Origin: Chitinophagales bacterium
GTDB taxonomy: Bacteria > Bacteroidota > Bacteroidia > Chitinophagales > LD1
NCBI GenBank assembly: GCA_016786765.1
Contig: JAEUUZ010000025.1
Coordinates: forward strand, 1-64,000
Length of the DNA stretch: 64,000 bases
Direction: 5' to 3'
Position numbers and translations under genes: made by a program. The notes under the pieces were generated by a model that worked only from the letters and a program-made list of their open reading frames with translations, had not been told where the DNA came from and ran no database searches. Of this stretch, positions 1-8,543 are shown piece by piece; the first letter of the stretch is position 1, and every line of letters starts with the position of its first letter.

Positions 1-199
1 TATCAAGTTCCTCGACATCGCTGTCTTCAACCGATGGGGTGAAAAGGTATACGAATCTAAAGACATCTTCTTCCAATGGGATGGTCGATACAAAGGCGTA
101 TACCTCGAACCGGGGGTGTACGTATATACCATCAACATCACCTTCCTCGATAACCACTCCGAATCCAATCAAAGAGGGTCCATTACTATTTTGAGGTAG
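1..199 (+). CDS. C-terminal end of a gliding/T9SS type B sorting-domain protein (partial)
   Basis: Only the last 65 codons are present; the reading frame is open from base 2 to the TAG at 197-199. The translation contains VFNRWGEKVYES, then FFQWDGRYKG, then LEPGVYVYTI, which is the usual layout of the gliding motility-associated C-terminal domain (CHU_C type, T9SS type B sorting signal): an N-R-W-G-x-x-V-[YF] strand, a W-[DN]-G turn and a P-x-G-V-Y-x-Y strand. Proteins with this end are exported by the type IX system. The protein's function lies outside the window. A strong hairpin 20 bp downstream ends the gene. Confidence 0.85.
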   Translation, partial: IKFLDIAVFNRWGEKVYESKDIFFQWDGRYKGVYLEPGVYVYTINITFLDNHSESNQRGSITILR

Positions 200-219
200 G
201 GAGAAAGAGCGGTATAAAC

Positions 220-252
220 AAAATGCCCTGTATCAATGATACAGGGCATTTT
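220..252. terminator. Bidirectional intrinsic terminator between convergent genes
   Basis: A 14 bp perfect stem (220-233 paired with 239-252) encloses a 5-base loop. The arms begin with A4 and end with T4, so either strand gives a hairpin followed by T residues (TTTTGTTTT on the plus strand). It lies between the rightward gene ending at 199 and the leftward gene ending at 274, and serves both. Confidence 0.85.
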
Positions 253-273
253 GTTTTAGCTGAAAGCTTATAA

Positions 274-624
274 CTATTGAGGCGCACCATTTTGCACCCA
301 ACAAGAAATGAGTTTAACATCTGCTTCATCAAGTGCAGCTCTTCCATCGGGCATAGCCTTAAAGCCTGACTTATGTTGAATAGATCCAAGAAATGCGGAT
401 TTACCGCTTGCACTTTTGGAGCCGGAATAGGAACTCAAATCGTAACCATCTTTCTTGGCAGAAGCACTGTGACAGCTGGATGTAGCACAATTAGCATCTA
501 GAATTGGTTTAATATCAACGGTATAGGTTGGTGCAACACCGGTGCAATCGTAAGTGGTAATAGTATCTTTTTTACAGCTTGCGATAATGGTTAACGCCAA
601 ACAAGCGACATAGATTTTCTTCAT
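274..624 (-). CDS. Cytochrome c-like lipoprotein with a CX4CH haem motif
   Basis: The start chosen is the ATG at 624, because MKKIYVACLALTIIASCKKD is a classical lipoprotein signal with lipobox IIAS-C; a longer open frame to 693 only adds a non-signal extension. The mature ~100 residue domain begins with a VDIKPILDANC stretch followed by CATSSCH, then MPDGRAALDEADVKLISCWVQNGAP at the C-terminus. That is the fold signature of small class I cytochromes, with the Met of KAMPDG as the likely sixth ligand. The haem site is CX4CH rather than CX2CH, a variant also found in planctomycete-type cytochrome domains. It is probably anchored in the membrane facing the periplasm. Redox partners are unknown. 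Confidence 0.7.
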   Translation of the reverse strand: MKKIYVACLALTIIASCKKDTITTYDCTGVAPTYTVDIKPILDANCATSSCHSASAKKDGYDLSSYSGSKSASGKSAFLGSIQHKSGFKAMPDGRAALDEADVKLISCWVQNGAPQ

Positions 625-773
625 TTTAAAAACTGATTTATTGTTTAAACGAATGTAACGTATTTTCAAATAAGATGCAATGAATAAACACACATATATA
701 AATAGAACATGATAAAAGTTAGGGAATTAAAGATGCGTATAAATTATATTGGCACCCCAAAAAAAGGGGAAAC

Positions 774-2054
774 ATGTTTGATAACAAAAATGAAACAACT
801 GCTACATCGAAAAAAAACACGCCAACAAACATTGAGTTAATGGCACCTGCAGGTTCGTATGAATCAATGATGGCTGCAATTAAAGCGGGTTGCAATGCTA
901 TTTACTTTGGTGTAGAACAATTGAATATGCGTGCGCGCTCCACTAACAATTTCACTTTATCGGATTTAGATAAAATTGCCGAGATAGGAAAATCGAATAA
1001 TGTAAAAACATATCTCACCCTCAATACGGTGTTGTACGATCACGATATTCGCCTCATGAAAAGCATTGTACAAGCGACTAAAAAGAGCAACATAACCGCT
1101 ATTATCGCATCAGATCATGCCGCTATCAACTACGCATTTAAAGAAGGTGTAGAAGTACATATCTCCACACAAGCCAATGTTTCGAATATCGAAACCATTG
1201 AGTTCTATAGCACCTTTGCGGATGTAGTTGTACTTGCACGCGAACTCAGTTTAAAACAAGTAGCAGACATTTGTGCCAATATCAAACGCAAAAACATAAC
1301 AGGTCCTTCAGGCAAATTAATGCAAGTGGAGATTTTTGTACATGGTGCATTATGTATGGCTGTTTCAGGCAAATGCTATTTGAGTTTGCATTCGCACTAC
1401 GCTTCTGCCAATCGGGGAGCCTGCATCCAAAATTGTAGAAGAAGTTATGTAGTTACCGATAAAGAAGAGGGGATTGAATTTGAAGTAGATAATGAATATA
1501 TTATGTCGGCCAAAGATTTATGTACCATCGATTTCCTCGATAAAATTATTGACTCGGGTGTTTGTGTGATGAAGATTGAGGGCCGCGGACGATCTGCCGA
1601 TTACGTATACACCGCAACGAAATGCTACAGAGAAGCGATTGATTCTTATTTAGACGGCACTTATACGCAAGAAAAAATTGAAGAGTGGAAGACAAGATTA
1701 GCCACAGTGTACAATCGTGGATTTTGGGATGGTTATTATTTGGGCAAAAAAATAGGCGAATGGAATAACGAGTACGGTTCAAAATCAACACAGAAAAAAA
1801 TATACATTGGCAAAGGAGTGAAATATTTTTCGAAGGCTGCTATAGGTGAATTTAAAGGGGAAAGTAATCAATTGGAAGTTGGCGATAGAGTAATGATTAC
1901 AGGACCAACAACGGGTTACATTGAGACCACTATTGAAGAACTTAGATTAGAGGATAAGACCGTAACCAAAGTCGGCAAAGGCGATACGTTCTCGTTTCAA
2001 GTAGGCGAAAAAATTCGTCCTTCCGACAAGCTCTACAAAATTGTTGTAGCTTAA
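774..2054 (+). CDS. Peptidase U32 family protein (TrhP/YegQ-like)
   Basis: The 426 residue protein starts with ELMAPAGSYESMMAAIKAG and carries the complete U32 signature around residues 189-207 (EIFVHGALCMAVSGKCYLS), followed by the Cys-rich NRGACIQNCRR segment. The four cysteines of this region are conserved in U32 proteins and are thought to hold an Fe-S cluster. Named as collagenase-like peptidases, the family members studied in E. coli (TrhP) and B. subtilis act instead in 5-hydroxyuridine formation at tRNA position 34; that role is inferred here. The next gene, two bases downstream, encodes a ferredoxin, which could supply electrons. The family assignment is secure, the substrate is not. 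Confidence 0.88.
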   Translation: MFDNKNETTATSKKNTPTNIELMAPAGSYESMMAAIKAGCNAIYFGVEQLNMRARSTNNFTLSDLDKIAEIGKSNNVKTYLTLNTVLYDHDIRLMKSIVQATKKSNITAIIASDHAAINYAFKEGVEVHISTQANVSNIETIEFYSTFADVVVLARELSLKQVADICANIKRKNITGPSGKLMQVEIFVHGALCMAVSGKCYLSLHSHYASANRGACIQNCRRSYVVTDKEEGIEFEVDNEYIMSAKDLCTIDFLDKIIDSGVCVMKIEGRGRSADYVYTATKCYREAIDSYLDGTYTQEKIEEWKTRLATVYNRGFWDGYYLGKKIGEWNNEYGSKSTQKKIYIGKGVKYFSKAAIGEFKGESNQLEVGDRVMITGPTTGYIETTIEELRLEDKTVTKVGKGDTFSFQVGEKIRPSDKLYKIVVA

Positions 2055-2056
2055 AC

Positions 2057-2287
2057 ATGTATAAAATTATTCAGTATAGAAATAAGTGCATTGGTTGTAA
2101 TGCTTGTGTTGAAGCGGCTCCAAAACGTTGGATTGTTTCCCGAAAAGACGGCCGTGCGATATTGGTAGGTGCCAATATCAAAAAAGGCATCCACATGGTA
2201 GATATTGAAGATTGGGAATTTGAAGAGAATGAAAATGCTAAGCACAATTGCCCTGTAAATATTATAGCGATTAAGAAAATTGGATAG
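2057..2287 (+). CDS. Small 4Fe-4S ferredoxin
   Basis: The 76 residue protein contains CIGCNACVEAAP near residue 13 and a partner NCPVNII near residue 65. This gives four cysteines in a CX2CX2C...CP arrangement, the ligand set of a single 4Fe-4S cluster ferredoxin. The region between the two halves is short and acidic (DIEDWEFEENENA). It starts two bases after the stop of the U32 gene, so the two are probably co-transcribed and translationally coupled. This suggests it is an electron donor for the U32 enzyme or serves a general redox role. Confidence 0.85.
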   Translation: MYKIIQYRNKCIGCNACVEAAPKRWIVSRKDGRAILVGANIKKGIHMVDIEDWEFEENENAKHNCPVNIIAIKKIG

Positions 2288-2299
2288 CCAACAATTGGG

Positions 2300-2330
2300 T
2301 TGAGAAAATAAACAAAGATATTTATCTTAC
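2300..2330 (+). promoter_or_regulatory. Candidate Bacteroidota promoter for the tail-specific protease
   Basis: TTG at 2300-2302 is followed after 20 bases by TATCTTAC at 2323-2330, close to the Bacteroidota -33 (TTTG) and -7 (TAnnTTTG) elements. The ATG is 16 bases downstream. The same TATCTTAC octamer with TTG 19 bases upstream precedes the permease at 19160, which strengthens the call, but two bases deviate from consensus. Confidence 0.35.
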
Positions 2331-2346
2331 ACGCCATAAACCCTCA

Positions 2347-4428
2347 TTGATGAAGCGACCTTTCTTGGTAGTTGTTGTTTTAAATGCATTGTATTTATTT
2401 GCAGGAAAAGGAGAAACTTTCGATCACCACGCTCCTATACTTAAAGCCTTACTTCGAAAAACACATGTAAGCCCACCTAAGGAGGATTCGATTTTTTATA
2501 ACAATATTTTCAACGACTTTCTCTATAGATGCGATACGCGAAAAATTTATTTTCTTCAATCGGATATTGATACACTAAAAAAGTACAAACAACAGTTTAA
2601 GGACGAGGTAGACGGAAAAAATCATTTCTTCTTCCAACGTTTTGCCCCACTTTATCAAATGAGGGTAATGCAATGCGATACTTTTGTAATTAAAACTGCA
2701 ACAAAGCCGTTCAATTTCACAATCAAGGAAAGTTATTCTAGTGCCGACAGTACTTATTGTACTACACGCCAAGCATTGGAAACACGGTGCCAACAATACA
2801 TGAAAGCTAAATGCTTAAGAAAACTACTGGTAACTCTTGAGTACGATTCAACAGCAACTGCAGATACATTATTGAAAAAGGAACCGCTCATGCGGGCCAA
2901 AACTTTTCGAGAACTGAGCCGCAGTTTTGATTACTTGATTTACGACAAAACTACTATCGAGTTTGTATGCGGTGAGGTTTTGTGCGAAACTATAGCTGCG
3001 CAATACGATCCTCATACAAACTATTTCACGGCTGAAGACAACTCCCATTTTAAAGAACTTATTGCCGGAGAAGAAAAATTGTTCGGTTTCAATATTGAAG
3101 AGAATGAAAAAGGGATTATAACCCTAAATCAAATATTACCGGGGAGTCCTGCGTGGAAATGTGGAGAACTAAACAATGGCGATGTACTTATTGCAGCACG
3201 AGAGGAAAAAGGGGAATGGCTTTCTTTTGATGGAGAGAATAGACAGAGCGCTCATGAACTGCTAAACAGCATTAACTCCGACAAAATTGAAATGCAAGTG
3301 GCGAAGGCCGATGGGAGCAGAAAAAATGTAATTCTTCAACGCGAAAAAATTAAACCGGACGATAACTTTGTGAGAAGCTGGATTATCCAAGGACCATCAA
3401 AAATTGGCTATATGCAGCTCCCAGGATTTTACACTGTGTCGGAAAATATAAAAGGGGCACATTGTGCTGATGATGTAGCCAAAGAACTTGTTAAGCTAAA
3501 AGCGGAAAATATAGAAGGTTTGATATTGGATATTAGAAACAATGGAGGCGGTTCAATGGATGAAGCACAACGTTTGGCCGGTATTTTTATCAATGAAGGG
3601 GTACTGGATTTTGTGCGCTATAATGAAGGCAAACCTATTGCCGATAAAGATCCAAATCAAGGTGTTTTATTCGACAAACCGATGGTGGTTATGATTAATG
3701 GAGCAAGCGCTTCAGCTTCTGAGATGCTGGCAGGTACATTGCAAGATTATAACAGGGCAATAATTATGGGATCACCATCTTTTGGAAAAGCTACAACGCA
3801 AATCGTATTGCCATTAGACAGTAATCTCAACTTAAGAAGCGATTTTCGCAATAAAGTAAATGCTCAAGATTATGTGAAAGTAACCATTGGCAAGCTATAC
3901 CGACCATCAGGCAGCAGTAATCAATTGTGTGGAGTGCAACCCGATATTGAATTACCGGATGTCATCAAAGCGCTGGGCTATGCTGAGGCAGCAGAAAAAA
4001 ACTGTTTACCGCGAGATACTGTAAAACGAGCCGTTTATTTCAGTCCGCTTACCCCACTCCCAGTTCAGGAATTAAAAACAAGAAGTGAAGCACGTACAAA
4101 AACAAAAAAAGAAATTTTAGCGTTGGATGCACTTAAAACAAGAATATTAGCCCGAAAAAAGGAGACAGAGAAAGCTATTCCTTTGCAATGGGAAGAGTAT
4201 ATTCTGCGTTGGAAGTCAGACCGCAACTCCTATTATAATGCATACAAAAATCCTGAAAACAGTAATCCTCTACCCATTAGCAATCACAGCTTTGATATTG
4301 AGCAGATGAAAGTGGACCAGCAAAAAGAAATCTATAATAAAAAGGCATTGAAAAGCATTGCCAAAGATTCGTATATTGAAGAGAGTGTGCTTATTCTTTC
4401 CGATTTAATTCAGCTTCAAAAAAAGTAA
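2347..4428 (+). CDS. prc: Tail-specific (C-terminal processing) protease, peptidase family S41
   Basis: The 693 residue protein has a signal peptide (about residues 1-20), a TSP N-terminal region, a PDZ domain (about 240-320, with GSPAWKCGELNNGDVLIA), the S41 catalytic domain, and a basic C-terminal Tsp extension. The catalytic residues by alignment to E. coli Tsp (S430, D441, K455) are Ser456 in GASASASEMLAG, Asp467 in LQDYNRA and Lys481 in SFGKATTQ. Length matches E. coli Prc (682). It is expected to cleave proteins with nonpolar C-termini in the periplasm. It stands in its own transcription unit with a candidate promoter just upstream. Confidence 0.93.
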   Translation: MMKRPFLVVVVLNALYLFAGKGETFDHHAPILKALLRKTHVSPPKEDSIFYNNIFNDFLYRCDTRKIYFLQSDIDTLKKYKQQFKDEVDGKNHFFFQRFAPLYQMRVMQCDTFVIKTATKPFNFTIKESYSSADSTYCTTRQALETRCQQYMKAKCLRKLLVTLEYDSTATADTLLKKEPLMRAKTFRELSRSFDYLIYDKTTIEFVCGEVLCETIAAQYDPHTNYFTAEDNSHFKELIAGEEKLFGFNIEENEKGIITLNQILPGSPAWKCGELNNGDVLIAAREEKGEWLSFDGENRQSAHELLNSINSDKIEMQVAKADGSRKNVILQREKIKPDDNFVRSWIIQGPSKIGYMQLPGFYTVSENIKGAHCADDVAKELVKLKAENIEGLILDIRNNGGGSMDEAQRLAGIFINEGVLDFVRYNEGKPIADKDPNQGVLFDKPMVVMINGASASASEMLAGTLQDYNRAIIMGSPSFGKATTQIVLPLDSNLNLRSDFRNKVNAQDYVKVTIGKLYRPSGSSNQLCGVQPDIELPDVIKALGYAEAAEKNCLPRDTVKRAVYFSPLTPLPVQELKTRSEARTKTKKEILALDALKTRILARKKETEKAIPLQWEEYILRWKSDRNSYYNAYKNPENSNPLPISNHSFDIEQMKVDQQKEIYNKKALKSIAKDSYIEESVLILSDLIQLQKK

Positions 4429-4471
4429 CCTTCGAAATATTTTTTTTCTTTACAACTCAAAATAAATAACA

Positions 4472-5518
4472 ATGAAAAAGCATGCCCTTTATCTCTTCGT
4501 CCTTTCTATTGTATTCACATTCAATATCCATGGTCAAAGTACTGCAAAAGATCCATTTGCATACCTCGAGAAAGTTAGTGATGGACAAGCCAAAACATCG
4601 CGAGAATTTTTAGGCTATATCAGTGCAGTTTCGCATGGGAAAAGTGCACGAAAAGTTTCACAACAACGCTCCGAACTTCTTACCGCTGTAACTGCATCGC
4701 GAGCTAGAGTAAGTCATTTGCCCGATTTTCAAGGCGATACCAGTTTACGTTGGGCCGCTTATAATTACTTCAATATTACGTACATTGTATTGAAAGAAGA
4801 TTATGCAAAAATCATGGATTTAGAAGAGATTTCGGAACAATCCTATGATAATATGGAAGCCTATATCACCATGCAAAAAAAGGCGAGTGAGAAGGTTAAA
4901 GAAGCTTTCGATAACTGCGATAAAGAATTCCGTGCTTTTGCAGCTAAAAACAACATTACCCTGCGTGACGAAAATACAGTAGAATCAAAAAAAATGGAAA
5001 AAGTAGGTGTGGTAACCAACTATTACAACAATACCTATCTCCCTTTTTTCAAATGCAACAAAGGTGAATTATATATGGTAAATGCTGTGAGCAAAAAAGA
5101 TTTGAATGCCATAGAACAAACAAAAGTTGCCCTTCAAGGATATATCGAAGAAAGTACAGCTAAACTTAATGCCATTGAGCCATTTGAGGGAGATGCCAGC
5201 ATGGTAAATACCAGTAAAAAAGTACTTGAATTTTATCAATCGGAGATTAAAGACAAAATGCCAATTGTAACCGATTATATCATGAAAAGCGAAAAGTTCG
5301 ATAAACTGAAAGCCGCAATGGATAAGAAATCAGCTTCAGAACGAACAAAAGAAGATATCGATCAATACAATGCAGCCGTAAATGATTTGAATGCTGCTTC
5401 CAACAATTACAATAAGGCTATTGGAGAAATGAATAACAGCCGAACGAAACTGATTAACGAATGGAATAAAGTGGCAAGTTCATTTATGGATAAGCATATG
5501 CCGGTGTATAACCATTGA
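4472..5518 (+). CDS. Secreted helical protein of unknown function
   Basis: The 348 residue protein has a clear signal peptide (MKKHALYLFVLSIVFTFNIHGQS) and no lipobox. The rest is charged and predicted largely helical, with Lys/Glu-rich stretches and a C-terminal coiled-coil-like segment (VNDLNAASNNYNKAIGEMN). It resembles ~350 residue secreted proteins common in Bacteroidota and loosely the LIC11966 surface-protein family, but I see no catalytic motif. It lies 43 bases after prc and 6 bases before the SnoaL-like gene, so it may be read together with them. Confidence 0.6.
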   Translation: MKKHALYLFVLSIVFTFNIHGQSTAKDPFAYLEKVSDGQAKTSREFLGYISAVSHGKSARKVSQQRSELLTAVTASRARVSHLPDFQGDTSLRWAAYNYFNITYIVLKEDYAKIMDLEEISEQSYDNMEAYITMQKKASEKVKEAFDNCDKEFRAFAAKNNITLRDENTVESKKMEKVGVVTNYYNNTYLPFFKCNKGELYMVNAVSKKDLNAIEQTKVALQGYIEESTAKLNAIEPFEGDASMVNTSKKVLEFYQSEIKDKMPIVTDYIMKSEKFDKLKAAMDKKSASERTKEDIDQYNAAVNDLNAASNNYNKAIGEMNNSRTKLINEWNKVASSFMDKHMPVYNH

Positions 5519-5524
5519 GCACTT

Positions 5525-5881
5525 ATGCATACACCGAAGGAAATTGCAATACAATGGTTTGAAGCTTTCAATGCGCATAATATTGAAAACTTGTTAGCCC
5601 TTTATGCTGACGATGCTGAACATTACAGTCCAAAGCTAAAAGTGCATCAACCGGATACCAATGGCTTGATTAGAGGAAAAGCTGCATTAAGAGCATGGTG
5701 GACTGATGCATTTAAACGTCTTCCAAATCTGCATTATGAAGTGCTAAAACTCACTGCCGATGAACAGCAGGTATTCATGGAATATATTCGCCAAACACCC
5801 AATGAGGCAGATTTACGCGTTGGAGAAGTGTTGGTAATCAATAATGAGAAAATTACGGCCTCGAGAGTATATCATTCCTAA
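5525..5881 (+). CDS. SnoaL-like / NTF2-fold protein
   Basis: The 118 residue protein has the pattern of a SnoaL-like polyketide-cyclase-type NTF2 fold: WFEAFNAHNIENLLALYADDAEHYSP at the N-terminus, IRGKAALRAWWTDAFKRLPNLHYEV in the middle, and a closing strand. It is the usual length for a stand-alone member. These domains bind small molecules in a cone-shaped pocket and may be isomerases or hydrolases; nothing here names the substrate. It starts 6 bases after the preceding gene. Confidence 0.75.
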   Translation: MHTPKEIAIQWFEAFNAHNIENLLALYADDAEHYSPKLKVHQPDTNGLIRGKAALRAWWTDAFKRLPNLHYEVLKLTADEQQVFMEYIRQTPNEADLRVGEVLVINNEKITASRVYHS

Positions 5882-5937
5882 TTCTTGCTAAACAAATAAG
5901 TAGTTTAAATTTTAGACAATAAATTGCCAGCAAAAGT

Positions 5938-6789
5938 ATGCAATACCGCACTATTCATAAAGTTATTTATGCGCCATTATTTAACATGGGCGACATACAA
6001 GTTCGACAGTCATTGCCTTCAAGCGCTATCGAGTATTTAGATCCGTTTGTGCTTTTACACCACGGACATTTGGTCCTTGACCCGAATGTAGATTTAAAAC
6101 ATGCAGGTGTAGGTCCACATCCCCATCGTGGTTTCTCACCGGTAACTTATGTATTCAAAGGAGGAACAAGGCATCGCGACAGTCGGGGAAACGACCACAA
6201 AGTGTATGCAGGTGGTACGCAATGGATGAACTCGGGAATGGGCATAATGCATAGTGAACGTCCATTGGAACACGAAATGGAAATCATTCAAATGTGGATT
6301 AATTCGCCTGCCAAAAACAAGATGGATGCGCCATTTTATTTTCCTTTGGAAAAAGAAAATACACCACAGTATTTGACAGATGATAAATTGGTTGAAGTGA
6401 ATGTAGTAACAGGGAGTATATTGGGCATTAATGGTCCAATACCTACAATCACAGCTATTCAATCAGCTACGCTGCATATTCTGCCAAATGGGAAATTATT
6501 ATTGCCAATTCCACATGGGCATAACGCATTTTTGTATTTGTTAGATGGTAAGTTAAAACTGAATGAAACATCAATTGTTGAAGGATTACACATGGTAGTT
6601 CTGAATAACGATGGCGATGGAGTTCAAATTGAAGGTTTAGAAAACACCAGAGCTTTATTCATGAGTGGAGAGCCTATTGGTGAAGCAATAGCTACACACG
6701 GTCCATTTGTAATGAATACACAAACTGAAATTATGGAAGCCTATCGCGATTTACGCCTCGGCAAAATGGGGATCTTAATTGAAGAATGA
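5938..6789 (+). CDS. Pirin family protein (bicupin)
   Basis: The 283 residue protein shows the pirin N-terminal cupin with VGPHPHRGFSPVTYVFKGG and, further on, GMGIMHSERPLE; the two His of HPH and the His and Glu of MHSE are the metal ligands in pirins. A C-terminal cupin (HGHNAFLYLLDGKL, then LFMSGEPIGEAI) follows, as in YhhW/pirin proteins of this length. Some pirins oxidise quercetin, others regulate transcription or redox enzymes. The gene precedes the CoA-disulfide reductase, but a palindrome and promoter between them suggest separate transcription. Confidence 0.85.
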   Translation: MQYRTIHKVIYAPLFNMGDIQVRQSLPSSAIEYLDPFVLLHHGHLVLDPNVDLKHAGVGPHPHRGFSPVTYVFKGGTRHRDSRGNDHKVYAGGTQWMNSGMGIMHSERPLEHEMEIIQMWINSPAKNKMDAPFYFPLEKENTPQYLTDDKLVEVNVVTGSILGINGPIPTITAIQSATLHILPNGKLLLPIPHGHNAFLYLLDGKLKLNETSIVEGLHMVVLNNDGDGVQIEGLENTRALFMSGEPIGEAIATHGPFVMNTQTEIMEAYRDLRLGKMGILIEE

Positions 6790-6797
6790 TAAAATTA

Positions 6798-6821
6798 TAA
6801 GTGTGACAATTGTTACACTTA
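6798..6821 (+). promoter_or_regulatory. Crp/Fnr-like palindromic operator upstream of the CoA-disulfide reductase gene
   Basis: A 24 bp palindrome has a single mispaired position, a G:T wobble pair. Its core, TGTGA-N6-TTACA at 6802-6817, differs at one base from the Crp-family consensus TGTGA-N6-TCACA. Its centre (6809/6810) is about 41 bases upstream of the start point predicted from the -7 element at 6839-6846. That is the position of class II activator sites, so it probably activates the gene at 6864. Confidence 0.55.
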
Positions 6822-6838
6822 AAACAACTTGAAGTACT

Positions 6839-6846
6839 TACTTTTG
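6839..6846 (+). promoter_or_regulatory. Bacteroidota -7 promoter element (TACTTTTG)
   Basis: TACTTTTG is a perfect match to the Bacteroidota -7 element TAnnTTTG and lies 17 bases before the ATG at 6864. No good TTTG sits at the expected -33 distance; the Crp-like palindrome occupies that area instead, as expected of an activator-dependent promoter. Confidence 0.55.
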
Positions 6847-6863
6847 TTATATAAAAAGAACCA

Positions 6864-8534
6864 ATGAGATATATTATAGTAGGGGCAGTGGCCGGAGGAG
6901 CCAGTACAGCAGCAAGATTGAGAAGATTAGATGAAAATGCAGAGATACTACTTTTCGAAAAAGGAGAATATATTTCGTATGCGAATTGCGGCTTGCCTTA
7001 TTATATCGGGGATGTGATTAAAGACCGAAATGCGTTATTTGTGCAGACGGCTGCTGCTTTCAACAAACGATTTAACATTGATGTGCGTACTCAAACTGAA
7101 GTAATGTCGATTAATGCTGAGGAAAAAACGATTGTAGCTAAAAATCAAATTACAGGAGAAGAATACACTGAAAATTACGATAAATTGGTGCTTTCACCGG
7201 GTGCGGAACCTGTTCGTCCGCCACTTCCGGGCATTATGAGCGAAGGTATTTTCACCCTTCGCAATGTGAATGATACCGACTATATCAAAAAGTTTGTACA
7301 ACAAAAAGAAGTCAAAAAAGCGGTAGTGATTGGTGCAGGATTTATAGGTTTGGAAATGGCGGAAAACTTACATGAATTAGGATTGCAAGTATCAGTTGTT
7401 GAAATGGCCAACCAAGTGTTAGTGCCGGTAGACTATCCTATTGCTGCATTATTACAACAACACATTCGCAGCAAAGGTGTTGAACTGCTTTTAAATACGG
7501 CCGTTGCAGGCTTCGAGCGCACAGACTCCGGATTAAAAGTGCAATTGAAAAACGGGAATGTGTTAGATGCAGATGTAGTGATACTTTCGATTGGCGTGAA
7601 ACCGGACACCAAATTAGCAATAAATGCAGGCTTGAAACTAGGTGATGCTCGTGGCATTTGGGTGAATGAATTTTTACAAACATCAGACCCCAATATTTAT
7701 GCTGTTGGCGATGCTATAGAATTCACGAATCCAATAACCGGGCAAAGCATGATTACCTATCTTGCCGGTCCTGCAAATAAACAAGGCCGCATTTGCGCCA
7801 ACAACATTGCATTGGGTAATAAACATAGCTATCACGGAGCCATCAACACAGCTATCGTAAAAGTATTTGACATGACAGTAGCTACAGCAGGAACTGCAGT
7901 AAAGCATTTAAAAACAGTAGGTATTAAACATATTGTTTCGACCACACACAGTGGTTCGCATGCCGGTTATTATCCGGGCGCTAAACAAATGAGTATCCAA
8001 ATCGCTTTTTCTCCCGAAGATGGACGCTTATTGAGTGCACAAATAGCGGGTTTCGATGGGGTAGATAAGCGAATAGATGTTTTAGCCTCAGTGATTAAAC
8101 GAAACAGCGACATTAACGAACTCACCGAATTTGAACATGCCTATGCTCCACCCTATTCTTCAGCAAAAGATCCTGTAAATATAGCCGCTTTTGCCGCTGA
8201 AAATATTCTATTCGACAAAGCAAAAGTGTATTACTGGGATGAAATCGCAATATTGCCTTCAGATGTGGTGTTGTTGGATGTACGTACACAAAAGGAAGTA
8301 GATGCAGGTATCATTCCAAATGCGCTACACATCCCTGTTGATGAACTTCGTGGAAGAATTGCAGAAATTCCAACCGGCAAAGCTGTTTATATTTATTGCG
8401 CAGCAGGTTTAAGAGGCTATTTGGCCCAACGTATCCTTCTACAACATGATTTTGCTCAGGTGTTCAACTTGTCAGGCGGATACCAGCTTTGGAATGTTTG
8501 TCAAAAAGAATTAGCCTTGTTACCGAAAAACTAA
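6864..8534 (+). CDS. CoA-disulfide reductase-type FAD/NAD(P) oxidoreductase fused to rhodanese
   Basis: The 556 residue protein starts with a dinucleotide-binding VGAVAGGASTAARLRRL and carries the redox Cys42 in SYANCGLPYYIG, as in CoA-disulfide reductases and NADH oxidases. A second GxGxxG (VIGAGFIGLEMAENL) near residue 156 binds NAD(P)H, and VGDAIEF is the FAD-binding C-terminal motif. The last ~90 residues form a rhodanese domain with active-site Cys512 in YIYCAAGLRGYLA. The fusion is the CoADR-RHD type, linked in studied members to reduction of CoA or polysulfide/persulfide disulfides. The di-haem peroxidase gene follows after 9 bases, suggesting a thiol/peroxide-stress operon. Confidence 0.9.
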   Translation: MRYIIVGAVAGGASTAARLRRLDENAEILLFEKGEYISYANCGLPYYIGDVIKDRNALFVQTAAAFNKRFNIDVRTQTEVMSINAEEKTIVAKNQITGEEYTENYDKLVLSPGAEPVRPPLPGIMSEGIFTLRNVNDTDYIKKFVQQKEVKKAVVIGAGFIGLEMAENLHELGLQVSVVEMANQVLVPVDYPIAALLQQHIRSKGVELLLNTAVAGFERTDSGLKVQLKNGNVLDADVVILSIGVKPDTKLAINAGLKLGDARGIWVNEFLQTSDPNIYAVGDAIEFTNPITGQSMITYLAGPANKQGRICANNIALGNKHSYHGAINTAIVKVFDMTVATAGTAVKHLKTVGIKHIVSTTHSGSHAGYYPGAKQMSIQIAFSPEDGRLLSAQIAGFDGVDKRIDVLASVIKRNSDINELTEFEHAYAPPYSSAKDPVNIAAFAAENILFDKAKVYYWDEIAILPSDVVLLDVRTQKEVDAGIIPNALHIPVDELRGRIAEIPTGKAVYIYCAAGLRGYLAQRILLQHDFAQVFNLSGGYQLWNVCQKELALLPKN

Positions 8535-8543
8535 GACACTAAT

